NCBI GenBank assembly: GCA_949825045.1
Contig: OX463822.1
Span: 34,164,703 to 34,228,702, forward strand
Length of the DNA stretch: 64,000 nucleotides
Origin: Argyresthia goedartella
Lineage: Eukaryota; Arthropoda; Insecta; Lepidoptera; Argyresthiidae
Reading direction: 5' to 3'
Made by a program: the position numbers and the translations under genes
The notes under the pieces: generated by a model
What the model was told of the DNA's origin: nothing
Database searches by the model: none
Seen by the model: the letters and a program-made list of their open reading frames with translations, nothing else
Shown here: positions 45,445 to 56,495 of the stretch, one piece after another
Layout of the letters: every line of letters starts with the position of its first letter
Numbering within the stretch: position 1 is the stretch's first letter

Positions 45445-45570
45445 GGATTTATATTATTACATGTCAACCTAACACGAAGGCTGAAAGGGACTTCGCTTCG
45501 CTCACCTCCTTTAGCCTATACCTATCCTGACCGCCCTGATATTTCGTATGCAATTCAGTAGATTTGATCC
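45445..45570 (+). repeat. MITE-A fragment
   Basis: 'attacatgtcaacctaacac', 'cttcgcttcgctcacctcc' and 'tatttcgtatgcaattcag' as in the 16531 copy. Ends not identified. Confidence 0.65.
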
Positions 45571-46145
45571 GTTGTTAGGTGACAGATCTTCCATTTTTAT
45601 GACAGATCTGGGGCCACGGCACGAAGCGCAAGGGCTACTACTTTTTTACTACTAAACTACTTTAAACTACCTTTTCTCGAAGCGCTTCGTCGATTTTTTG
45701 AACCCTCACAACTTGGGTTTGGATTATATTGGATTATAACAGTTCAACAAAATTGTCGGGATATGATGTCAGTAGTGGCCTTAATATACATAGAAAGTTT
45801 TTCAGTTCTTCGTTCGCACTGACCTACATACTTACAATAAAATGATTGCTATATACATGTATCGCCAAATGGTGATTCATATTTATCGACCGTTTTGATT
45901 AATAAGATAACAAACATATTTATTAGCTATAGATATTATAATTAGGGTATCGCAGTTTAGTGACAAATCTAAATTTAGTTGACAGAAAATATTGTTTCCT
46001 ATATTTTTCTAGATCCATCTTTGGAGTAAAGACAACTATAGAACCGGAAATTCCCGGTATTTTCGGTAGCGGAGTTTCCCGCTCCTATAGCGCACTCAGT
46101 CCATGGCAACTGAGACTTGTCACCCCACCCGATGCCCCAGCATTG
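45571..46145. other. No gene recognised
   Basis: Anonymous sequence leading into the 35-bp array. Confidence 0.45.
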
Positions 46146-46776
46146 CCGCGGCATCACCCCAGGTTAGTCCCCTATTCCGACCGCGGCATCACCCCAGGTT
46201 AGTCCCCTATTCCAACCGCGGCATCACCCCAGGTTAGTCCCCTATTCCGACCGCGGCATCACCCCAGGTTAGTCCCCTATTCCGACCGCGGCATCACCCC
46301 AGGTTAGTCCCCTATTCCAACCGCGGCATCACCCCAGGTTAGTCCCCTATTCCGACCGCGGCATCACCCCAGGTTAGTCCCCTATTCCGACCGTTGCATC
46401 ACCCCAGGTTAGTCCCCTATTCCGACCGCGGCATCACCCCAGGTTAGTCCCCTATTCCGACCGCGGCATCACCCCAGGTTAGTCCCCTATTCCGACCGCG
46501 GCATCACCCCAGGTTAGTCCCCTATTCCGACCGCGGCATCACCCCAGGTTAGTCCCCTATTCCAACCGCGGCATCACCCCAGGTTAGTCCCCTATTCCGA
46601 CCGCGGCATCACCCCAGGTTAGTCCCCTATTCCGACCGCGGCATCACCCCAGGTTAGTCCCCTATTCCGACCGCGGCATCACCCCAGGTTAGTCCCCTAT
46701 TCCGACCGCGGCATCACCCCAGGTTAGTCCCCTATTCCGACCGCGGCATCACCCCAGGTTAGTCCCCTATTCCGAC
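46146..46776. repeat. Minisatellite, 35-bp unit x 18
   Basis: The unit begins 'ccgcggcatcaccccaggtt' and ends 'agtcccctattccga'. Variants are few: 'ccaa' for 'ccga' at the end of three units and 'ccgttgc' in one. It is GC-rich in an AT-rich setting. Confidence 0.97.
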
Positions 46777-46835
46777 AGCTAATTGCTCAGCGCCTTTTCA
46801 CATCGCCCAGAGATCAGATCTACGGAAATTGCTTT

Positions 46836-47305
46836 TTCGAGTTCCGTACCCGAAAGTTGCCAACCGGGACCCTATTGCTAAGCCTCCGCTGTCCGTCCGT
46901 CCGTCCGTCCGTCAGCGGGCTGTATCTCATGAACCGTAACAGCTAGAGAGTGGAAATTTTCACAGAATGTGTATTTCTGTGGCGGCCACAGTAATAATTA
47001 AAGTACTGCACGAGATCTATTGAATTAAGGGGGCACCCCATACGGGAGACGTGTTTTAAAACCACCCGCTATATAACAAACCATAACATGATTCAAATAT
47101 GATCGTAGATTTCGCGGCTTACTACATGGTTGTGGTGGCGAATTGGTTTGATATCGGTTTCGAAATATTAGTGTTCTGAGTTGGAATGTACGTTCGGACT
47201 TAATATTATTCTCTTTTTGTTGTATTATTTTTAGTGCTAAAGTGTTCTTGTACGTTGGTAAGGAACCCTTCGTGTGCGAGTTCAACTCGCACGTGACCTA
47301 TTATT
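46836..47305 (+). mobile_element. GTTCCGTACC repeat, long variant
   Basis: Begins 'gagttccgtacccgaaag' and ends 'aaggaacccttcgtgtgcga'. The interior includes the usual (GTCC)n run, plus a segment (47085-47245) not found in the 23720 or 55196 copies but repeated at 49255. That segment contains 'atagatttcgcggc'-type and 'ttggtttgatatcggtttcg' blocks. Confidence 0.7.
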
Positions 47306-47475
47306 TGTTTTGCGGAAAGTGTTCAAGCTAAACTCTTGTGGGAAGAAGATGAATTGTTGGGGTTTTCAAAGGTACTGATTTGTATGTTTGTTTGTATGTT
47401 ATTTGTTTGATAAGGCTAATAGTATACGAGAAACAAAGTACGAGACTACCTGTAAAATATATTTCGTCCAGAAAA

Positions 47476-49154
47476 CCAGGATCTTCATCATGCTCAGCCA
47501 ACATCCACCCACTGCTGGGACATGCCTTAGCCCTCTCCTCCATAGTGACCAGGATCTTCATCATGCTCAGCCAACATCCACCCACTGCTGGGACATGCCT
47601 TAGCCCTCTCCTCCATAGTGACCAGGATCTTCATCATGCTCAGCCAACATCCACCCACTGCTGGGACATGCCTTAGCCCTCTTCTCGATAGTGACCAGGA
47701 TCTTCATCATGCTCAGCCAACATCCACCCACTGCTGGGACATGCCTTAGCCCTCTCCTCCATAGTGACCAGGATCTTCATCATGCTCAGCCAACATCCAC
47801 CCACTGCTGGGACATGCCTTAGCCCTCTCCTCCATAGTGACCAGGATCTTCATCATGCTCAGCCAACATCCACCCACTGCTGGGACATGCCTTAGCCCTC
47901 TTCTCGATAGTGACCAGGATCTTCATCATGCTCAGCCAACATCCACCCACTGCTGGGACATGCCTTAGCCCTCTCCTCCATAGTGACCAGGATCTTCATC
48001 ATGCTCAGCCAACATCCACCCACTGCTGGGACATGCCTTAGCCCTCTCCTCCATAGTGACCAGGATCTTCATCATGCTCAGCCAACATCCACCCACTGCT
48101 GGGACATGCCTTAGCCCTCTTCTCGATAGTGACCAGGATCTTCATCATGCTCAGCCAACATCCACCCACTGCTGGGACATGCCTTAGCCCTCTCCTCCAT
48201 AGTGACCAGGATCTTCATCATGCTCAGCCAACATCCACCCACTGCTGGGACATGCCTTAGCCCTCTCCTCCATAGTGACCAGGATCTTCATCATGCTCAG
48301 CCAACATCCACCCACTGCTGGGACATGCCTTAGCCCTCTCCTCCATAGTGACCAGGATCTTCATCATGCTCAGCCAACATCCACCCACTGCTGGGACATG
48401 CCTTAGCCCTCTCCTCCATAGTGACCAGGATCTTCATCATGCTCAGCCAACATCCACCCACTGCTGGGACATGCCTTAGCCCTCTCCTCCATAGTGACCA
48501 GGATCTTCATCATGCTCAGCCAACATCCACCCACTGCTGGGACATGCCTTAGCCCTCTCCTCGATAGTGACCAGGATCTTCATCATGCTCAGCCAACATC
48601 CACCCACTGCTGGGACATGCCTTAGCCCTCTCCTCCATAGTGACCAGGATCTTCATCATGCTCAGCCAACATCCACCCACTGCTGGGACATGCCTTAGCC
48701 CTCTTCTCCATAGTGACCAGGATCTTCATCATGCTCAGCCAACATCCACCCACTGCTGGGACATGCCTTAGCCCTCTCCTCCATAGTGACCAGGATCTTC
48801 ATCATGCTCAGCCAACATCCACCCACTGCTGGGACATGCCTTAGCCCTCTCCTCCATAGTGACCAGGATCTTCATCATGCTCAGCCAACATCCACCCACT
48901 GCTGGGACATGCCTTAGCCCTCTCCTCCATAGTGACCAGGATCTTCATCATGCTCAGCCAACATCCACCCACTGCTGGGACATGCCTTAGCCCTCTTCTC
49001 CATAGTGACCAGGATCTTCATCATGCTCAGCCAACATCCACCCACTGCTGGGACATGCCTTAGCCCTCTCCTCCATAGTGACCAGGATCTTCATCATGCT
49101 CAGCCAACATCCACCCACTGCTGGGACATGCCTTAGCCCTCTCCTCCATAGTGA
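47476..49154. repeat. Minisatellite, 73-bp unit x 23
   Basis: Exactly 23 units (1679 bp), each beginning 'ccaggatcttcatcatgctc' and containing 'ccacccactgctgggacatg'. The variant 'cttctcgata' occurs at 47681, 47900 and 48119, i.e. every 219 bp or three units, and a related variant at 48557 keeps the same phase (six units later). The unit resembles part of a dispersed insect repeat with a 'cccactgctggg..a.gcct' core; diverged relatives are at 52360-52420 and, inverted, at 55800-55860. Confidence 0.97.
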
Positions 49155-49249
49155 CAATCCTTACAGTGCTTCGTCAATCACATAGCAAACCCAAGATATA
49201 CATATAGGTACTTACACAGTAGTTACCTCAGTATAATATAGGATTTGCA

Positions 49250-49480
49250 GATAGACACATGATTTAAATATGATAGTAGATTTCGCGGCTCATCACCTGG
49301 TTGTGGTGGTGCAATTGGTTTGATATCGGTTTCGCAATCTTAGGGTTCTGGGTTCGACTCCACGTTCGGACATATTATTCTCTTTTTGTTTTTATCAATT
49401 TTAGCGGTTAAGTTTTCTTATTCGATGGCACGGGGGGAACCCTTCATGTGCGATTCCTAACCGCACTTGACCGATTATTT
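49250..49480 (+). repeat. Second copy of the segment 47085-47305
   Basis: 'atgatttaaatatgatagta', 'gatttcgcggctcatcacct', 'ttggtttgatatcggtttcg' and 'gttcggacatattattctct' match the right half of the 46836 element in the same orientation, then the 'ggaacccttcatgtgcga' end. It also has a B-box-like 'gggttcgactcc'. It places the 73-bp array between two direct repeats. Confidence 0.75.
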
Positions 49481-49574
49481 ATATTGATGTGTAGGTATCT
49501 AGTTTTAAGTCTTTGACAAGCAAGGGACACCGCTGTCCCAAAAAGATTTTGTAACCTAACATTTTTTTTGTAAA

Positions 49575-50010
49575 TTTTTACTACAAAGTCAAAGTAGTTT
49601 ATTACTGTATATATTTACATATACTTAGCAAACGTCATTTTTTACCTCTTCTCTACATTGGAACGCTGTGGGAGTAGAAGGGCGTAGAAACTCCCACAAA
49701 TTGATTTTTAGATCTCCTTTAAAAATTGGTTGTGCTTAACTAATACAAATATTAAAAATTTAATTATTATGATTAATAACAGCAAGGTCTGTGTTGAGCC
49801 TGATTAACCGCATATAGTACCGACATTTAAGTAATCTTGAACATTGTAATACCCCTTTTATGACAAAGTCGCTTTAACATGCTTTTTAAATTGCTCAAAT
49901 GGCAATTTCAAATTCACCAGAGGTATCTTATTGTAGTAGAGAATGCAATGACCCTTGAAAGAATTGCTATCCTTCGCGAGTCTAAACCGGGGTACCTATA
50001 CACGTTTGTA
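49575..50010 (-). mobile_element. LINE-B fragment: ORF C-terminus and 3' end
   Basis: Minus strand: an end of coding sequence read as 'SNSFKGHCILYYNKIP' (near 49920-49965), then a trailer and the LINE-B 3' blocks. The same C-terminus on the plus strand at 56286-56460 ends 'KKGYYNVQDYSNDGTVCG'. Heavily 5'-truncated. Confidence 0.7.
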
Positions 50011-51240
50011 TACGTACCCTCCATTATAATGTCAACTCTGTTACCCGCAATAATTTCTGTCAATTGAAATAGTCATTGCCAATTAAATAGTTGTGGTGTT
50101 TCACAAAAGGTGTTTCCCCAGTGTTGTACCTAAGAACATCATACTTTGTGTTGTGTAACTCACATGGTTAGTAAATTAAAACGATTACCTATAACTGATG
50201 AATGCTAAGGGATACTTATATCCCGATGGTCCTGTAGACCTCCATTTTACCCATAAAATTCGCAACGATAACCATACTACCATACTAAATAGTAATACGT
50301 GGTTGTCGGTGCTGCTTGCACAATTACCAATATGTATCTTACCTACTATAGTTATAAGTTATACCTTATTGTACAACTGTTTGATAACCCAAATAAACAG
50401 AAAAAAAAGCGACAAAACTGTACATATCACGTATTTCCTCCAATAATCAATCATTTTTATTTATGTAGATCATGATGCGTAAACCCCGAGGAACCTTTGA
50501 GCTGAATGAGCAGTCCGTTTGGCAAATAGCTTGGCAGACAATAGTGATGAAAAAACAACATGCCTTACAACTCGACGAAGATGACCAAATATTTTTGACA
50601 CAAGAGTAGTTGGGGACACCATTCTGAACAACTTTCTTTAAGAAACCGATTGATCAGAACTAACTTTATTTTTCACTTCTCCGTACAAATGTGTCGGCTG
50701 CTCGGCCTAACATACATGTGCAAACATGGTGAAGCATAACAATCACCATGTTTGCGCCCGATCTCGGCTCAGCTGCCATACTATAAAATAATCTACAGTC
50801 TAAAAGTAATCAAACTATTTTGGATTTAAAAAATTCGGGAACATCCACCATAAAAAGGATTACTTTTCTTTTTGAAGGATGTTTTTGCAACACCAAATTA
50901 AAATTATTTAGTAACCCAAATTGTCCTTATTCTACTATTTTCGCCATGAAAAGGAAGGTTGGAACCCCACGACATAGGTTATTCTAGTGTTGGGTCAGAA
51001 GCAATTTAGGCGCCTGTTTATAAATTAAAGTTTTACTTTGTAAAGATGAGTTGAATTGAATTTGAGTTTTAAGATAAAGGAATTTGTGCCGAACTATTTG
51101 AACTATAGTACATACATTCCACGTTCAGCAAAATATGCACAACCAAGTTTAAAATGGCTAGTATTAAATCGCACAGCATTATACTGATTATCACAGCAAA
51201 AAAGGATCAGCAAATATACCTTTTATGTTTTAAGTATCTT
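50011..51240. other. No gene recognised; SINE-1 scrap at 50965-51010
   Basis: 'ttctagtgttgggtcagaag' at about 50981 is a SINE-1 tail remnant. The rest is anonymous. Confidence 0.45.
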
Positions 51241-51244
51241 TGTT

Positions 51245-51375
51245 GTTCTTACATGTTCAATCTAATACGAAGGACAAAGGGGGCTCCGCTTCGCTCACCC
51301 CCTTTACCCTTCACCAGCTACCGCAGTATTATGCCATGATATTTGCCGTAAAAATCAGTATTATTGATGTGCAGT
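51245..51375 (+). repeat. MITE-A fragment
   Basis: 'ttacatgttcaatctaatac', 'ctccgcttcgctcaccccc' and 'accgcagtattatgccatga'. Its right neighbour 'aaaatcagtattattgatgt' also occurs inverted next to the 11020 copy, so the element extends to about 51400. Confidence 0.65.
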
Positions 51376-51835
51376 TTGATATTTCCCGTTTAAAAATTGG
51401 ATTACAATTTTCACCGTTCAATTCATCACGTCGGTACAAGTCAAGGGCTTGACAAAAAGTTTACTTTGACGGTGCCGATATTAATTTTCCTATTTCTTTT
51501 CATGGAAACTTGAAAACGTTTCTCAGATGCACTTGGCAGGTGGAGAACCCGCATTCAGGCGGTCCAAGGCTGTTCAAAGTTATAGCTATGTATGTAGATG
51601 AATTAATCTGTTCCTTGAACGCTGAAGGGTATTTGGGTTTGTAAATAAGTTGTTTCAATTAACTGTAGATGGATTCAAGCGGTAATAATTATGAAAGGGA
51701 ATGTAATTATAAAGGGTTTCCGCTTGATGTAACAACATTTATTAACTGCTTAGATCAATATTAATTGTATACTCACTTAACAAACTTTGACATCGTTCTC
51801 AGTCTTTATATTAGATAACTAATGGAGGCATTCGG
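51376..51835. other. No gene recognised
   Basis: No coding or repeat signature found. Confidence 0.45.
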
Positions 51836-51839
51836 CTCG

Positions 51840-52170
51840 TTTCATATATTTCCACTCTCGAGGGTTTTAATGCCTAATTATGTACAGTTACATACCCTAG
51901 TTTATCTACACACATATCATAAGCTCTTTGGTGTGTTCAGGAACCGCATGTTCGACCGGCATTGTGGCATTGATCATTGCTCTGCACTTGTTTAGCTTGT
52001 TCAGTAGTACCAACTTCACAGAAAAACTATAACATAATATGTCGAAATATTGATACATTATGGTCATAGTTAAGAAATGAGTTTTTACCTACTAGTATAT
52101 CATTATGCTGGTCGTAACGCGCGGTTTTTGGACGCAGTAAAGAGGGTTTATGATAAGTGTGTAGATAAAA
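51840..52170 (+). mobile_element. MITE-C, partial copy
   Basis: 'cacatatcataagctctttg', 'aaccgcatgttcgaccggca' and, at the right, 'gcgcggtttttggacgcagt' and 'aaagagggtttatgataagt'. The central part is shorter than in the 32640 copy. Confidence 0.7.
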
Positions 52171-52299
52171 ATATTTTTTATATCCGGGTAAATAATGATT
52201 GTACACCGTTATCAATTATTGCGCGAACAAATGAAATATATACCAACAAAAAGACCATACATTTGTGGGCGGTCTTTCAGGGATGCTGGAATAGAAGCA

Positions 52300-52460
52300 A
52301 TATATTCTTTCTTTATTGCACAGAACAAACAAATTATAAGCAAAGGCGAGCTTATCATCTTCACCGTGTTCAGGCCACATCGACCCACTGCGAGGTACAG
52401 GTCTCTTCTCTATAGCGCCAAACCTCTAGCGACATCTCGGCGACATGTTCAGAGGCGAGC
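52300..52460 (-). repeat. CR1 3' tail joined to a 'cccactgc' repeat fragment
   Basis: 'tctttattgcacagaacaaa' and 'aaggcgagcttatcatct' are the CR1 3' end in reverse, running directly into 'ggccacatcgacccactgcg', related to the 73-bp satellite unit. Confidence 0.6.
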
Positions 52461-53150
52461 ATACCTCTCTCTAAACTCGGGATGAGATTCAAAATTCAAA
52501 CTCAGAAGAAGAAGTACACTGAACAGCATACTCTGAAGTTCACACTCCTGTTCAAGTATAATATCCGGCCGCAAAAACTCCCGTTTCCATCAATTTTAAC
52601 CCGTGTTGCTCCGAGCCACATCCGCCCGCCCCTCAGAAGAATTAGGACTGGAGCCCCCTTACCAATGACATCACCTACTCAATTAGCCTGTAGGACTTTT
52701 TTCGTATTCTTCCCACAGTGGTTTAACGTAGAAAACAGTCATATTTTTAGATTCACGTGTTCTAAGCATATTTTGTAATTCGCAATTTCATTGTTGTATT
52801 ACTTAATACGTAAAGAAAACTTATAATACATGTATTGATACACCATGTACAAAGGCGAGCTGTATTTTTGTGTCAATATACATACATATATACATGGGCT
52901 CACGCCTATTTCCCGGAAGAGGGGTAGGCAGAGACCAAAGACCTCAACCGATATATAATTTAACCAACTTTTGACGACGACTTTGACAAAAGCCTGTCAT
53001 TTGTTGCGGGGAAAACAAATTGTGATCGCAAGAAACTCAAAGCTTACAAGAGTGGGTCACACAATTATATTTTTACACAGACACGCTAAGATCAAACAAA
53101 GCGACACCCCGTTTCAGAATCGGGGTGGCAGACGTCTAGCTAGCTATTCA
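52461..53150. other. No gene recognised
   Basis: Anonymous; short frames only. Confidence 0.45.
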
Positions 53151-53154
53151 ATAC

Positions 53155-53245
53155 TCAACTTTGCAAGACAGGGGGCTAGCCCATCGCCGCAGCTATGGAG
53201 ATTACCTCACGATGTTTTCCATCACCGTTAAAACGTCGGTATAGT
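53155..53245 (+). repeat. CATCGCCGCAG-family fragment
   Basis: 'agggggctagcccatcgccg' and 'cacgatgttttccatcaccg', as at 22878. Confidence 0.6.
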
Positions 53246-53324
53246 GTAGTAGTGTAAAGTACTTAATATATAATCTTATCAAAATAACGGAATAAACAAT
53301 CACATTTAAACATAAAGATTTACA

Positions 53325-53515
53325 TACAGGCACATACATTGCTTCTAGCCCCACACTAGGATACCCTGTGTCGTGGGAACCAGAAACAGCGACGTCACAC
53401 ACATATAAACATCCAATACCTGGGTTTTTTTTTCTTTACCCTCAGCTGGGGATCGAACCCGGGACCTCTCGCATGGTAGGCAGAGCCACCACCGCTGCGC
53501 CACAGAAGTCGTCGA
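53325..53515 (-). mobile_element. SINE-1, full copy
   Basis: Reverse orientation. Body 'ggataccctgtgtcgtggga' and 'cagcgacgtcacacacatat', T-rich linker, head with plus-strand 'gggatcgaacccgggacctc' (B box) and 'gccaccaccgctgcgccaca'. Confidence 0.83.
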
Positions 53516-53804
53516 ATATAATCTTGTGGTTGGTCAGAGGGGTGGGTATGTGAATGGATGGCGGCTCCAGTACTCTTTGTTTTGTGCCCTCCCCGTAACT
53601 CGTGCCTTGGCCGGGCATCGAACAGGAAGTCGCGGCCTACAGGAAACGTGGTTTGCATACGAAACCTTTGTGATTCGGCTGAAGTAGTTTTAGAATTGGG
53701 CTCGGAACTTTAATTGTAAAATGTGATTTACTGAGGCTTCGAAGCTCGATGGTTATCGGCCATACAATGGCTAATTCAACCAGTTGGCTGCAATATATAA
53801 AAAA

Positions 53805-54205
53805 AATATCTATACACATATCAAAAACCCTCTTTACTGTGTCCAAAAACCGCACGTTACGACCAGCATAATGTTATATATAGTGCTTGGTAAAAACTCA
53901 TTTTTTATCTTAATATAAATAAATTATGACATTCAAATCTCGAACGCCGACGCCGGCCTGCGTGCCGCCCATAGTTTGTCTGTGATGTTGGTACTACTAA
54001 ACAAGTGCAGAGCAATGATCAATTCCACAATGCCGGTCGAACATACGGTTCCTGAACACAAAGAGAGCTTATGATATGTGTGTAGATGAATTAGTGAATA
54101 TAACTGTACATAATTAGGCATTTAAACTTGCCTTTGGCTCGTTTCATAAACCTACTCTCGAGTTTTAATGCCCTCCATTATGTACCAGTCACATAAACTA
54201 CTATA
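53805..54205 (-). mobile_element. MITE-C, inverted copy
   Basis: Reverse orientation of 32640: 'aaaaccctctttactgtgtc', 'accgcacgttacgaccagca', 'aatgccggtcgaacatacgg', ending 'ccctccattatgtaccagtc'. Confidence 0.7.
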
Positions 54206-54454
54206 ATGTTTACGAAAAAGGCGCGATGTAAGGATTCTTCAATCCATCCATCCACTCCATCAACCCTGTCGCAGATCTACCCCGATCTTCATTCATGCGG
54301 CGGCTGTATCATTCGCGGTCATCTCCCCCGAGGGCGCTTCAGATATTCACGTCACGAGCACGTTCGATCGTGCGCCCGAAACATCCCGAGACGCTTTGCC
54401 TGCCTGATCACTCTGGGGTGTAACATGGTGAGATACACTGTAGGATTGACCACA

Positions 54455-54650
54455 GCGCAGTGGCCAAGGGGAGCGACGACCCCTGTGGCTGTGCGATGCG
54501 AGAGGTCCCGGGTTCATTTCCCGGCTTGGGATAAAAAAAAAACTACAGGTCCTTGTATGTTTATATGTGTGTGACGTCGCTGTTTCTGGATCCCACGACA
54601 CAGGGTATCCTAGGGTGGGGTCAGAAGCAATGTGCCTGTAATTTTATAGA
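54455..54650 (+). mobile_element. SINE-1, full copy
   Basis: tRNA-like head with 'cagtggccaaggggagcga' and B-box region 'cccgggttcatttcccgg', A-rich linker, body 'gtgtgtgacgtcgctgtttc' and 'acagggtatcctagggtggg'. Confidence 0.83.
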
Positions 54651-54956
54651 TGTTTCATTATATTATATTTAATTGATACCGCCTATATTTAAATTTTATT
54701 TAATTTAACACTATTATAATATACTCGAAGGCCTTTATTTTTATCACGCTTTTATTAGCTTCACCTGTATGTTTGTTTCTTTGTTTGTATGTAACCGACT
54801 CCTTTGGACTCGATTTTGACCCACTTTAAACGGACAGATTCAATTCAAACTTTGTACACTTATCAAGAATCAGCGACAATGTAATATTTTCATAAGTTTA
54901 TCTCATTATCCTGATTAGGATCGCCAGGATTAATTAATTTCTCGTATTTGGAATAT

Positions 54957-55074
54957 GAATAAAAAATACTATTATTATTGTGAAAAAAAAGCGTCGGGCG
55001 GTTTGTCCCATTTCTTTCGTACATCGAGCGCCCGACACTTTTTTTTTCCACAATAATAATAGTATTTTTTATTC
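54957..55074. mobile_element. Fold-back element, about 45-bp arms
   Basis: The outer 26 bp of each arm (54957-54982 and 55049-55074) are perfect reverse complements. After a poly-A/poly-T stretch of unequal length, the pairing resumes with 'gtcgggcg' against 'cgcccgac'. The loop is only about 28 bases. No ORF. Confidence 0.88.
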
Positions 55075-55195
55075 ATTATTGTTTTAAGTTTATTTTAATA
55101 ATTATTTTAAACTTTTTAGTTCGAAGTGCTTTAAAAGCGTGTTTTTTAGTTTTTTAAACTATATTTTTTATCATTAAAGCGCATACAATCCGTTT

Positions 55196-55606
55196 TTAGG
55201 GTTCCGTACCCAAAGGGTAAAAACGGAACCCTATTACTAAGACTTCGCTGTCTGTCTGTCTGTCTGTCTGTCCGTCTTGTCACCAGGCTGTATCTCATGA
55301 ACCGTAATAGTTAGACAGTTGAAATTTTCACAGATGATCTATTTTTGTTGCCGCATATACTAAAAAACAGAATAAAATAAATATTTAAGGGGGGTCCCAT
55401 AGAAAAATTCTTTCAATACCACATACAAACTTATGAATGAGTCTGGTTTCGTACATAGAGTTTGAAAGTAGCCGCACCGATTATTTTGTAAATAACATTT
55501 TGCTATGTAAAATCCAAACTATTCACTCCATTCCATCCCTACCATTGTACGGTGGTGAAGAACCCTTCGTGTGCGAGACCGACTCGTACTTGATCGTCTT
55601 TTTCAA
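55196..55606 (+). mobile_element. GTTCCGTACC repeat, full copy
   Basis: Starts 'tagggttccgtacccaaagg'; the right end is a worn 'acggtggtgaagaacccttc'. The (GTCT)n run and the 'taccacatacaaacttatga' block match the 23720 copy. No transposase. Confidence 0.77.
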
Positions 55607-55734
55607 ATTGTATGTAATTGACGAATCTAATGACGTATCATTTACCAAAATTGGTAGAGCCGTTGATTAGTTAAGAGGGGACACAGAAATAGACATATAC
55701 ACATTATCCTCCTCTTTTCCGACTCGCTGCCGTC

Positions 55735-56235
55735 GGCTAAATACTTTTCCCTTCCGGTGTGGCAAGGGCGGGGTAACGCCGCCGACTGTTAGCCAGTAGT
55801 TCACCACTCTGTAGAGACGAGGCCTGTGCCCCGCGGTGGGTTTATGTGGGCTGAGCATAATAATGGTGATTGACCGCTCTCGGGATGTAGCTCGGTCAAC
55901 TGGGAAATGACTCGAGGCGCATGTGAGCGGGAGGCAAACCTCACAGTTTTATCGGCCAGGTTGCGGTGCTAGTTCTGGCAGGAATGAAGTGCCCTATCCA
56001 ACGAACTTCGAATACTAGTGAGAAGGTGCCGAGGGTCTGCCGGCTAAATGTTATTGCGGTGGCCCAGAACTGTGGCTCAGAACTGTGGCTCAAGTGAATG
56101 ATGACTGGCTCGCGGTGTGGAATAAATTACTTTGTTGTGTAAGCCCGCCCCGCAAGGATCAGTGTTGCGGTTGATACGATTTGTATTGAGTGAATTGAAG
56201 CGTGTTCCAAATTTTGCGATATCTGCAATATTAAC
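55735..56235. repeat. GC-richer repeat-derived stretch
   Basis: Contains 'aggcctgtgccccgcggtgg', 'gtttatgtgggctgagcata' (an inverted relative of the 73-bp unit) and a tandem 'cagaactgtggct' doublet at 56065-56090. It may be the body of a degenerate SINE or LINE; no frame is convincing. Confidence 0.45.
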
Positions 56236-56239
56236 CTAA

Positions 56240-56495
56240 GAAATAATCACAGACTACTTGCGCCCCGGTTTAGACTGCGAAGGTTAGTAATTCTTTCAAG
56301 GGTCAGTGCATTCTCTACTACAATAAGATACCTCTGGAGATCTTGAAATTGCCATTTGGGCAATTAAAAACCATGTTAAAGCGACTTTGTCGAAAAAGGG
56401 CTATTACAATGTACAAGATTACTCAAATGACGGGACTGTATGCGGTTGATCTGGCTCAACACAGACCTTGCTATTAATATTTTTGTAATTATTTA
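56240..56495 (+). mobile_element. LINE-B remnant, left part (right part at 58866-59035)
   Basis: Coding remnant ending 'KKGYYNVQDYSNDGTVCG' then a stop, followed by a trailer 'ctcaacacagaccttgct', as in reverse at 49780. The continuation ('attagttaagcacaagca' onwards) is found only after the LINE-J2 insertion, at 58866-59035. Confidence 0.72.

Noticed and set aside
18023..49154. Tandem arrays as CRISPR
   Set aside because: Units are head to tail with no unique spacers, and the setting is eukaryotic.
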